Part shown: positions 57,543 to 64,000 of the stretch, piece after piece
Position numbering within the stretch: the first letter of the stretch is position 1
Layout: each line of letters starts with the position of its first letter
DNA from: PALSA-129 sp963842505
GTDB taxonomy: Bacteria > Acidobacteriota > Terriglobia > Bryobacterales > Bryobacteraceae
Length of the DNA: 64,000 nt
Assembly (NCBI GenBank): GCA_963842505.1
Contig: CAWJGZ010000004.1
Coordinates: 806,001-870,000, forward strand
Direction: 5' to 3'
Position numbers and translations under genes: made by a program
The notes under the pieces: model-generated
What the model saw: the letters and a program-made list of their open reading frames with translations, nothing else
What the model was told of the DNA's origin: nothing
Databases searched by the model: none

Positions 57543-57592
57543 GCGGGCGCACTCACCCCTATCACCCAAACCGCGCCCGCTTTTATTTTTTT
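57543..57592 (+). terminator. Rho-independent terminator
   Basis: GCGGGCGC (57543-57550) pairs perfectly with GCGCCCGC (57573-57580) across 22 bases and is followed by TTTTATTTTTTT. The T tract is on the plus strand, so it ends rightward transcripts. No annotated plus-strand gene precedes it within 1.7 kb, which is the main reason to suspect a short RNA here. Confidence 0.7.
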
Positions 57593-57626
57593 GTCCGGCC
57601 AATCCTGGGCGCTGTCGCGGTTCCCC

Positions 57627-58587
57627 TCACTCGTCGAACCATCCTTCAAACAGCGATGTACTTAAATAGCGCTCGGCGGCATCGGGCAGAATTGTCACCA
57701 TGGTTTTGCCCGCGAATTCGGGCAACTTGCCCAACCGAACCGCTACGGCAACCGCCGCCCCACAGGAAATGCCCGCCAGAATGCCTTCTTCTTTTGCCAG
57801 GCGCCGCGCCATTTCGATGGACTCCTCGTTGGTCGCCAGTTCCACGCGATCCAGCAGGGAAAGATCGAGTGTATCGGGAATGAATCCGGCGCCCAAGCCC
57901 TGAATCTTATGCGGCCCCGGCTTCAGCGGTTGGCCCGCCAGGCGCTGGGTGATGACCGGGCTGGCGGAAGGCTCCACGCCCACCGAAAGAACCTGCTTGC
58001 CTTTCTCATTCTTGATGTAACGCGAAATCCCTGAAATGGTCCCGCCGGTTCCGATGCCTGGAGACCAGCACGTCGATCGCTCCGCCGGTATCTTCCCAGA
58101 TCTCGGGTCCGGTAGTCCGGAAATGGATCTCCGGATTAGCGGGGTTCTTGAACTGCTGCAACAGTACGAAGCGCCCGGGATCGGACGCCACCATTTCTTC
58201 AGCCCGCGCGATGGAGCCGGCCATGCCCAGCGATCCCTCGGTGAGAATCAGGCTGGCCCCCAGCGCCTTGAGCACCTTGCGGCGCTCCACCGACATGGTT
58301 TCCGGCATGGTCAGGGTAATAGGGTATCCGCGCGCCGCGGCCACGAACGCCAAGGCGATTCCCGTGTTCCCGCTGGTCGGCTCGATGAGCGCTTTGCCCG
58401 GTTTCAGGATGCCGCGCTTCTCCGCGTCCCAGACCATCGACGCGCCAATCCGGCACTTCACCGAGTACGCCGGGTTGCGGCCTTCGATCTTGGCCAGCAC
58501 CGTGGCCTTGCCGCCATCGGTCACTCGATTGAGGCGGACCAGCGGCGTCGAGCCGATGCTAAAGGAATTGTCTTCGAAGATCCTCAC
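57627..58587 (-). CDS. cysK: Cysteine synthase, frame broken at 58059
   Basis: O-acetylserine sulfhydrylase, about 320 residues once repaired. It has FSIGSTPLVRLNRV, the PLP-Lys region IEGRNPAYSVKCRIGASMVW, and EPTSGNTGIALAFVAA (substrate loop). After a one-base shift, GIGTGGTISGISRYIKNEKG (PLP-phosphate loop) and GILAGISCGAAVAVAVRLG follow. As read, the first frame ends in DVLVSRHRNRRDH and the second begins around the glycine loop. Dropping one base at 58059 restores the family sequence exactly. GTG 58587 is the start, one base after the rrf2 stop and with GGGAG upstream, so the two genes are coupled. An Rrf2-CysK pairing recalls the CymR-CysK regulatory complex. Confidence 0.9.
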
Positions 58588-58588
58588 C

Positions 58589-59014
58589 TCATATCTCCCA
58601 GTTCAAGACGTACTTGTTTTGTTTCTCGGCCCAGCCGCGCTGCAGATCGGCGAAGGTGGTTCGGTCCACGATCTCCGCCACGGCGTGGTCCACCTGTAGC
58701 CACAGATCGGAGAATGGCGTCTCCGCTTTGCGGCCGGGACGCGTTTTGCCCTGGTGCGGCCCCTCCACGAAACGCGCGACCTCTCCCACCGTGATGGAAT
58801 CGGCGGGCCGCGCCAGCAGGTAGCCGCCCTCGGCGCCACGCCGCGATTCCACAAACCCGCCCTGCTTCAGGCCGGCCAGAATCAACTCCAGGAATTTCTG
58901 CGGAATTCGTTGTCGGCGAGCGATTTCGGCAATCCGCACCGGTTCGCCAGGGCGTTGCGCGGCCAAGTCGAAAATCGCCTGCAAGGCGTATTCAGCTTTG
59001 ACGGAAATGTTCAT
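58589..59014 (-). CDS. Rrf2-family regulator (CymR-like)
   Basis: A 141-residue Rrf2 regulator. The winged helix contains MNISVKAEYALQAIFDLAAQ, IAEIARRQRIPQKFLELILA and GLKQGGFVESRRGAEGGYLL. The Cys cluster that binds Fe-S in IscR and NsrR is absent; the corresponding part reads GPHQGKTRPGRKAETPF. This fits the CymR branch, which controls cysteine metabolism and forms a complex with CysK. The cysK gene follows with a one-base gap. Confidence 0.92.
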   Translation of the reverse strand: MNISVKAEYALQAIFDLAAQRPGEPVRIAEIARRQRIPQKFLELILAGLKQGGFVESRRGAEGGYLLARPADSITVGEVARFVEGPHQGKTRPGRKAETPFSDLWLQVDHAVAEIVDRTTFADLQRGWAEKQNKYVLNWEI

Positions 59015-59085
59015 CTAGCCTGTGAGGGGTCAATCCCCATTGTCCCAGTAGAGATTGTAGGACCAGGGGACCCGAAGGCGCAAAT

Positions 59086-59125
59086 GGCGGGGCAGGACAA
59101 GCCTTCCGGCTTGTCCTGCCCCGCC
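59086..59125. terminator. Perfect 18-bp hairpin between receptor and rrf2 genes
   Basis: GGCGGGGCAGGACAAGCC (59086-59103) and its complement (59108-59125) are joined by TTCC. There is no T tract on either side, so it may be a structure-based terminator for the receptor transcript or a dispersed palindrome. It ends five bases from the receptor stop codon. Confidence 0.45.
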
Positions 59126-59129
59126 GCCG

Positions 59130-62100
59130 CTAGAAGTTGAATCGAACCGAGAGATCAATGCGGCGGTTGTTGGCGTTCGAGCCGCCACCTCCGAAACCGC
59201 CGGCTCCGCCGCCCGGCCCGCCGCCGCCGAAACCGGTGTTCACGCTGGTCGGCTGGCCGAACTGCGTAGAGGTGAGAACGCCCTCGTATCCGCCTGGGTT
59301 GAGGTGGTTCAGCATGTTGGTGAAGTTCGCACCAATGGTGACAGTGTAGCGGCGATCCGAAGAGCCGCCCATGCCACCGCCGCGGCCGCCGCCCGGGCTC
59401 ATGCGCATACCGCCGCCACCGCCGCGGCCGCCGCCGCCACCTGGGCCGCCGAATCCACCTCCGCCACGGCCTCCGCCGCCTCCCGGTGATGGGGCCGCTG
59501 CCGCGGCCGCGGCGCTCTTCTTGGCGCCCAATCCGAACACCCTGTAAATGCGCATGTTCACCGACACCAGTCCGGCCATGGTCAGGTAATTCCGCGGCAC
59601 CAGATTCGCGGGAATCGCCGTGCCGCTCAAGAGACCCGTGTAATTGGTGCTGAAGTTGCCAAGCGGCGTGCAAACCACGCCGTTCACGCCGCAAGTGCTG
59701 CCGGCAGGCGCAATCAGCGCGCGAGCCGAGTAACTATTATCGCCATAGATGTCCTGGCCCACCGTCACATCGTAGGGTGCGCCGGAGCGCGCCACAATGG
59801 TGGGGGCGATGACAATCTTGCCAGGCGCCTGGATGGACCCGATCACCGTGAAGTTGGACCGCCGGTTTAGGCTCGAAGTTCCCCAATCCTGCAGGAAATT
59901 GTATGGATTGGTAGGCGTGGAAGGCAGATCGTTGGCATGCGTATATTGATAGTTGCCTTGCAGAGAGACGTTACGGCTGAATCGCGTGTTGAAGTTGACC
60001 ATCAGGATATTCTGCTTCAGAAGGCCGCCCGATTCGTATTCCAGGATGTCGCCGGCGCTATATCCATACGGAAACACACCGTTGGTCGGACCAGGAGCCG
60101 ATAAGTAGTGGTAAGTTCCCGGATACGGGGTATTGATGGGCACGGTCTGCGCCAGGTGATTGGAGCGGTTGTTGGTATAAGTGACCGCAACCGTGGTGCT
60201 GTGCGGTAACTGCCGCTCCACGCCGATGGCGCTCTGGATGCTGTAATCCGAGCGCAACTTGGGGTCAACTTTGTAGGTCTCGTTGGTGCCCGGATTAAGC
60301 GACGACAGGCTCGGAATGTTGGGATAAAACGTCGGGTTGGTCACCGTATAGTCCAACTGGTTGGTGCCGTTGTTGAGGAAGGCGCTTTCGAACGGACCGA
60401 AACCGATACGGTCGTAAAAGATGCCGGCGCCGCCGCGAATCACAGTCTTCTGCGGACCCTTCTTGGCGGAGCCGGGAGCCCAGGCGAGCCCCACGCGCGG
60501 TGCAAAATCGCGATGGTCGCTCACCAGGTTCTGCACTTCGTACCGCGCTCCCAGGCTCACGGTCACGTTCGGGCGCACTTTCCAATCGTCCTGAATGAAC
60601 GGCGCGCCGTCATACCGCACCAGGCTGACGTAAGCCAGGCCAGCCTGCAGGTTGAACTTACTGGGTCCGCCGCCCAGCCCCTGAATTTGCGTTTCGGTAA
60701 ACCCGGCCTGCAACAACTGCAAGTTGCGAATATACTGCTGCAACGCGGTGAGTTCCGTCACCACCGGATTCCCGCTCGAATCGTATTCAATCTGGTTGGA
60801 GGAATTCAGCACCGGCGCATTGCCGCCAGTGAAGCTGAACGATCCGTTGAAACCTTGGGGGTTGGCGTTCTGGTCGCTATCGCGGCGCACGCGCGCGCCG
60901 AAATGAAGCGCGTGCGCGCCTTCCTGCACCATGCTGGTGTTGGTCAACTCGAAGTGCTTGCCGAGATCGTACTTGTTGCCAATCCCGTTGCCGCCCGTGC
61001 TGAATTCGTTGGCAACGCTGATCGAGGGAACCAGGTTACCTGGCGTCTGGCTCCAGTTGCGGGTGAATTGGAAACGCGTCTCATTCACGTACTTGCTGCT
61101 GAGAATCGAAGTTTCCGTGACCATCAGGTTCTGCGCGTCGCCGCTGCTGCTATAAGCGACGTCGTTGGGGAAGCCCGCCACGGAATAACCCGGCGGCAGA
61201 ACGTTGCGTCCGTATCCCTGGTTGTCGCGTTCGTTCAACCGTTCCTCAAACCGCACCGTGAGCGTGTGCTTCTCGCTTAACGCATAGTCGATGCGCGGCG
61301 TGATGGTGGTCATGTAATTCGGTGTGACGATCGAGTTGGTGAGGTGCGCGACGTTGAACGTGCCGGGATCCACATAGAAGGAGTTGGTAATGGCGTTGTC
61401 CTGGATGTCGCGCCTCTGGAAATCCATATTGAAAGAGGTCTTGTGGTTGATGGGGCCGCCCACGTTGCCGCCGACGTTGCGGTTGGAGAAATCCGGCTTG
61501 TTGCTGGCAAACGGGTTGCGCGAATCGAGCGCCGCTTCCGTATCGTTGTAGTACAGCGTGCCGCGATACTTGTCTGTGCCCGGCCGGGTGAGGATTTCGA
61601 TGCGGCCGAATCCCAGCCTGTCGTACTCGGCCGAAAAAGGATTCTGATTGATGCGAATCTCGCGAATGGATTCCTTGGAAGGCAGTTGGCCGCCCGTGAA
61701 GCCGTCGATGTAGATGGCCCCGCCGCTGGGGCCGGCGCCCGGGCCGGCCAGCGCCTCCAGCGCATCGGCCAGATCGTCCGGATCGTCCGGCAGTGCCATC
61801 AGATCCTGGCCCTTGATCACCAGTGCGGTCGCGTTGTTGTCGGGTTCCACACTGATGTTGGGACCCACCTCGCCCTTAACGGTGATCTCCTGTTTCTCGG
61901 TGGTCACCGAAAGTTGCACCGGCAGTTGCACGGTCGCCCCGGCGCTCACCGTAATCGCTTTGTTGAACGGGGAGAAGCCGGGGTAAGTCACGCTTACCGT
62001 GTAATCGCCCGGCTGGACGCCGGAGAATGTGTAGGTGCCATCGGACTGCGATTGTGCCGCGCGCTTTCCGGCCGTGTTCGAAATCGTTAGCGTGGCCGCT

Positions 62101-62228
62101 GGAATAACCGCGCCCGAATCGTCGGTCAGAACGCCTTTGACTGTTCCGGTGGATGGCTGGGCCGCCGCAAGTGATGCGATCCATGCAATTGCTAAAAACA
62201 AAAAAATCGACCTGCGCAATTTGTTCAT
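59130..62228 (-). CDS. TonB-dependent receptor with N-terminal carboxypeptidase-regulatory-like domain
   Basis: A 1032-residue outer-membrane receptor of the acidobacterial Oar-like group. After a signal peptide (residues 1-23, AWIASLAAAQ) comes a carboxypeptidase-regulatory-like beta-sandwich (GTVKGVLTDDSGAVIPAATL, 27-105). The plug follows (EVGPNISVEPDNNATALVIK, IREIRINQNPFSAEYDRLGF, GRIEILTRPGTDKYRGTLYY) and then a long barrel ending in RIDLSVRFNF with terminal Phe. An unusual run of Gly-rich sequence (over 80% Gly/Arg in places) lies in a loop around residues 905-960. A second short Gly-rich loop is near 1000. It imports an unknown large substrate with TonB energy. The DUF5666 gene upstream is on the same strand. 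Confidence 0.92.
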   Translation of the reverse strand: MNKLRRSIFLFLAIAWIASLAAAQPSTGTVKGVLTDDSGAVIPAATLTISNTAGKRAAQSQSDGTYTFSGVQPGDYTVSVTYPGFSPFNKAITVSAGATVQLPVQLSVTTEKQEITVKGEVGPNISVEPDNNATALVIKGQDLMALPDDPDDLADALEALAGPGAGPSGGAIYIDGFTGGQLPSKESIREIRINQNPFSAEYDRLGFGRIEILTRPGTDKYRGTLYYNDTEAALDSRNPFASNKPDFSNRNVGGNVGGPINHKTSFNMDFQRRDIQDNAITNSFYVDPGTFNVAHLTNSIVTPNYMTTITPRIDYALSEKHTLTVRFEERLNERDNQGYGRNVLPPGYSVAGFPNDVAYSSSGDAQNLMVTETSILSSKYVNETRFQFTRNWSQTPGNLVPSISVANEFSTGGNGIGNKYDLGKHFELTNTSMVQEGAHALHFGARVRRDSDQNANPQGFNGSFSFTGGNAPVLNSSNQIEYDSSGNPVVTELTALQQYIRNLQLLQAGFTETQIQGLGGGPSKFNLQAGLAYVSLVRYDGAPFIQDDWKVRPNVTVSLGARYEVQNLVSDHRDFAPRVGLAWAPGSAKKGPQKTVIRGGAGIFYDRIGFGPFESAFLNNGTNQLDYTVTNPTFYPNIPSLSSLNPGTNETYKVDPKLRSDYSIQSAIGVERQLPHSTTVAVTYTNNRSNHLAQTVPINTPYPGTYHYLSAPGPTNGVFPYGYSAGDILEYESGGLLKQNILMVNFNTRFSRNVSLQGNYQYTHANDLPSTPTNPYNFLQDWGTSSLNRRSNFTVIGSIQAPGKIVIAPTIVARSGAPYDVTVGQDIYGDNSYSARALIAPAGSTCGVNGVVCTPLGNFSTNYTGLLSGTAIPANLVPRNYLTMAGLVSVNMRIYRVFGLGAKKSAAAAAAAPSPGGGGGRGGGGFGGPGGGGGRGGGGGMRMSPGGGRGGGMGGSSDRRYTVTIGANFTNMLNHLNPGGYEGVLTSTQFGQPTSVNTGFGGGGPGGGAGGFGGGGSNANNRRIDLSVRFNF

Positions 62229-62292
62229 ACTCCCTCAGTCCTGCCTTGATCGAAATCCCGAAGCTCTATCTAAGGACTCTCGCGGCCGCCGT

Positions 62293-63414
62293 TTAGTTAC
62301 CCTCGCCGCCGCCACCGCCGCTTAGCCATCCGCTCATCATGTCGCGCGTGGCGCTGGGCGCTGCGGTCAGAAGCGGCTCGACTCCCGCCAACAGCATGAT
62401 CACGGTAACGCGCGAGGGGTCGCTCCCCATTGTGGTAGAGACCATTATGGCGTCGCCGGCTTTCAGTCCGGAGAGCGGCATGGCCGGCAGACGGTCGAGC
62501 ATCTGTGCCACATCCCCGCCTCCACCGCGTCCTCCGCGTCCGGGCCCGCCGCTGCCGGCTCCCGCACCCCCCTGATCCTGGGACCGCCCGACGCCGTAAC
62601 GCCGGGCCAGCGAGACTGCCATCTGAGGATCCAGCTTCTTCATGGTGGAATCCGGGTCCACCCGGATGGTCAGCGGCTGCGGCTTCTTAACCGCCAGGTC
62701 CTTCACCTGCATTTCTCCCTTTTCCGCATTGATCGAAATGATTGTCGCCGCCAGTTGGCGGAACGCCCCGGCGTAAATGGATTCGGCCGTCGTGGCTGTG
62801 CCGTCCTCGTTCTTGTTCCCCAGCACGTGAGCCTGGTCGCCCACCTTGATCTCCGCAAATGAACTGACCTTGGCATCGGCCGGTTTGGCGGAATCTAGCG
62901 AATAACGGTGGTACTCGGTCTTATCCGAAGCCTTCACTGTGACGGTCTTCGATCCCACTTTTAAGGTGATGGTCTTAGCGGCAGGGTCCGTCGCGGTCAC
63001 GATGCCAACCGTGCCGCGCTTGCGCCAATCCGCCAGTTCCTGTTTGGCGATCTCAGCCAGGTCGGCCACCGTCCGGACCACCAGCGATGTGGCCTGCACG
63101 GCTTTTTCGTCGGCAGCGCCCTTATAGTAGGCCACCACGCGGTCTCCGGCGGCCAGTTCGCCAACCGTCATTTTGGTTCCTTTTTGCACGTCCGTCACAC
63201 CGGCCGGCATGTGCAGAATCACCGTCTTATCCGTGGTGGTGACAGTAATGCTGTCGCCATTGTCGGCCTTCAGCACAAACCGACTCGCTTGAGCGGCGAC
63301 AGTTGTGACCGTCCCCGCCACTTGTGTTCGCGCGGGAGCGGTCCCCTGGGCCGCCCGAGCCGGGACGGAGCACTCAACCCAAAGCAAAGAAAGAACTAAA
63401 AACATTACCCTCAT
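62293..63414 (-). CDS. Secreted DUF5666-type protein
   Basis: A 373-residue exported protein. A signal peptide (FLVLSLLWVECSVPARA) is followed by three or so small beta-barrel DUF5666-like repeats (VAGTVTTVAAQASRFVLKAD; GIVTATDPAAKTITLKVGSK; ISINAEKGEMQVKDLAV), each about 70-90 residues. A Gly/Arg-rich segment (GGAGAGSGGPGRGGRGGGG) precedes the C-terminus. The Gly-rich composition mirrors the loop in the TonB receptor just downstream, and the two genes are 64 bases apart. Function unknown. Confidence 0.82.
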   Translation of the reverse strand: MRVMFLVLSLLWVECSVPARAAQGTAPARTQVAGTVTTVAAQASRFVLKADNGDSITVTTTDKTVILHMPAGVTDVQKGTKMTVGELAAGDRVVAYYKGAADEKAVQATSLVVRTVADLAEIAKQELADWRKRGTVGIVTATDPAAKTITLKVGSKTVTVKASDKTEYHRYSLDSAKPADAKVSSFAEIKVGDQAHVLGNKNEDGTATTAESIYAGAFRQLAATIISINAEKGEMQVKDLAVKKPQPLTIRVDPDSTMKKLDPQMAVSLARRYGVGRSQDQGGAGAGSGGPGRGGRGGGGDVAQMLDRLPAMPLSGLKAGDAIMVSTTMGSDPSRVTVIMLLAGVEPLLTAAPSATRDMMSGWLSGGGGGEGN

Positions 63415-63555
63415 CAGTCAGTCCTCTTACCTTGTATCCGTAGATATCAGCAGAGGCGCGGTGCCACCGCAGGTTGTTACGCGGCCGAGATCAGAACGAC
63501 GCGTGTAAATATTTGAAAACAAGATGTTTACAATATAGCTAAAAAGAGCTATATT

Positions 63556-63575
63556 AATATGGCCCTAAAGGGCTA
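63556..63575. repeat. 20-bp dyad shared with 57427-57446, copy 2
   Basis: Identical to copy 1 over 20 bases. It is 142 bases upstream of the DUF5666 gene and lies within the A/T-rich stretch 63415-63711, which has no gene and likely carries the promoter for the DUF5666 and receptor genes. Nearby AGCTATATT also resembles the GGCTATATTG next to copy 1. Confidence 0.65.
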
Positions 63576-63711
63576 TTTGGAAAGAGGAGGGAAAAGACTC
63601 GACTCACAAAGGACTTGGAATCAACGGAGAGACATAAGGAGGGACTGGTCTGCCGCGCAGGCTGCCTCGCACTGCGCGGCTTCCCAGCAAATTCGGCTCG
63701 TGGAAGCCGCG

Positions 63712-63861
63712 TTACTTCTTCGCAGTGTCCTTCTTGGGCGGCTTGGTGGTCTTCGCCTTTGCGGTGCTCTTGGCCTTCGTCTTGGGCGCATCCTGCGCGT
63801 ACAGGGAAACGGCACCGAAAGCGAGGGCGGTACCGAGCATCAGCGTCATCAGTTTCTTCAT
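63712..63861 (-). CDS. Small secreted Lys/Ala/Thr-rich protein
   Basis: A 49-residue precursor. The signal peptide MKKLMTLMLGTALAFGAVSL (cleaved after YAQ) is followed by a 26-residue basic tail (DAPKTKAKSTAKAKTTKPPK, KDTAKK). AAAGGAG lies eight bases before the ATG. Similar small basic exported proteins are known in acidobacteria, but a function is not. The last 139 bases of the window (63862-64000) show no gene. Confidence 0.7.
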   Translation of the reverse strand: MKKLMTLMLGTALAFGAVSLYAQDAPKTKAKSTAKAKTTKPPKKDTAKK

Positions 63862-64000
63862 TTGGCGGTTCTCCTTTGGATTGCGATCGTTCACAACGGT
63901 CGTCTGGCTAATCATAACGAACGGCACATGAAGGATCTCTTAACCTGTTATTAAAATCATTTCATCTAATAGTCCGTCGACATGCCGGTCACAACTACTT

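Noticed and set aside
1..64000. CRISPR arrays, prophage, insertion sequences
   Set aside because: No regularly spaced direct repeats, cas genes, transposases, integrases or phage structural genes were found.

Overview
The window is about 60-65% GC and reads as a chromosomal piece of an acidobacterium close to Solibacter/Bryobacter (Bryobacterales). This is inferred from gene content. There is a TonB-dependent receptor with an N-terminal carboxypeptidase-regulatory-like domain beside a DUF5666 protein, an acidobacterial-type VWFA protein, an M56 peptidase fused to a GWxTD domain, an ankyrin/CxxCH/terpene-cyclase-fold fusion, and many secreted hydrolases. No rRNA, tRNA, CRISPR array, integrase, transposase or phage block was seen. 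The accessory layer consists of two BrnT-type toxin-antitoxin pairs, dispersed palindromes and decaying genes.

Layout. 1-12 kb: end of an NtrC-type regulator, a Q/N-rich membrane protein, the pyrimidine cluster pyrR-pyrB-pyrC (minus strand), a DnaC-like AAA+ loader coupled to a secreted GH35-like protein, a VWFA protein and a polytopic GT-C-like membrane protein. 12-21 kb: a LiaF-like protein, a LytS-like kinase and a LytTR regulator (kinase and regulator overlap tail to tail), a CarD-like regulator with a clear promoter, zinc-ribbon and DUF2752 membrane proteins, an ECF sigma/anti-sigma pair and a GT2. 21-32 kb: BlaI plus M56-GWxTD, a BrnT/CopG pair, an M48 peptidase, a class V aminotransferase, a PLP-enzyme remnant, a GH105/DUF4861 pair, two small related basic proteins, an M14 peptidase remnant and a lysozyme-like protein. 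32-45 kb: rpsA, HU/IHF, HIT, the ankyrin fusion, an MBL hydrolase, a repeat-rich gap, an FHA-GAF-SpoIIE phosphatase, a Tat amidase, a beta-lactamase-NamZ fusion and an FMN reductase. 45-52 kb: an RcnR/FrmR-like metal repressor with a promoter-embedded dyad, an Nramp-related transporter, a small membrane protein, an OprB-type porin, an M1-like peptidase, a second BrnT/CopG pair and ArgD. 52-64 kb: a large radical SAM protein of the tetraether-lipid-synthase (Tes/MJ0619) type, an APH-fold kinase, PadR, a BNR-repeat protein, Rrf2-CysK, the TonB receptor, a DUF5666 protein and a small secreted basic protein.

Five otherwise well-conserved genes (GH35-like, LiaF-like, CarD, BrnT, CysK) are each broken by what looks like a single-base indel. 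Either the assembly carries indel errors or these loci are freshly decaying. I annotate them as whole genes and mark the breakpoint. The items I would follow first are the Tes-like radical SAM gene (possible membrane-spanning lipid synthesis), the metal-uptake cassette at 45.4-49.2 kb, the palindrome family with a conserved loop found in opposite orientations at 31.3 and 38.3 kb, and a 20-bp identical dyad at 57.4 and 63.6 kb.
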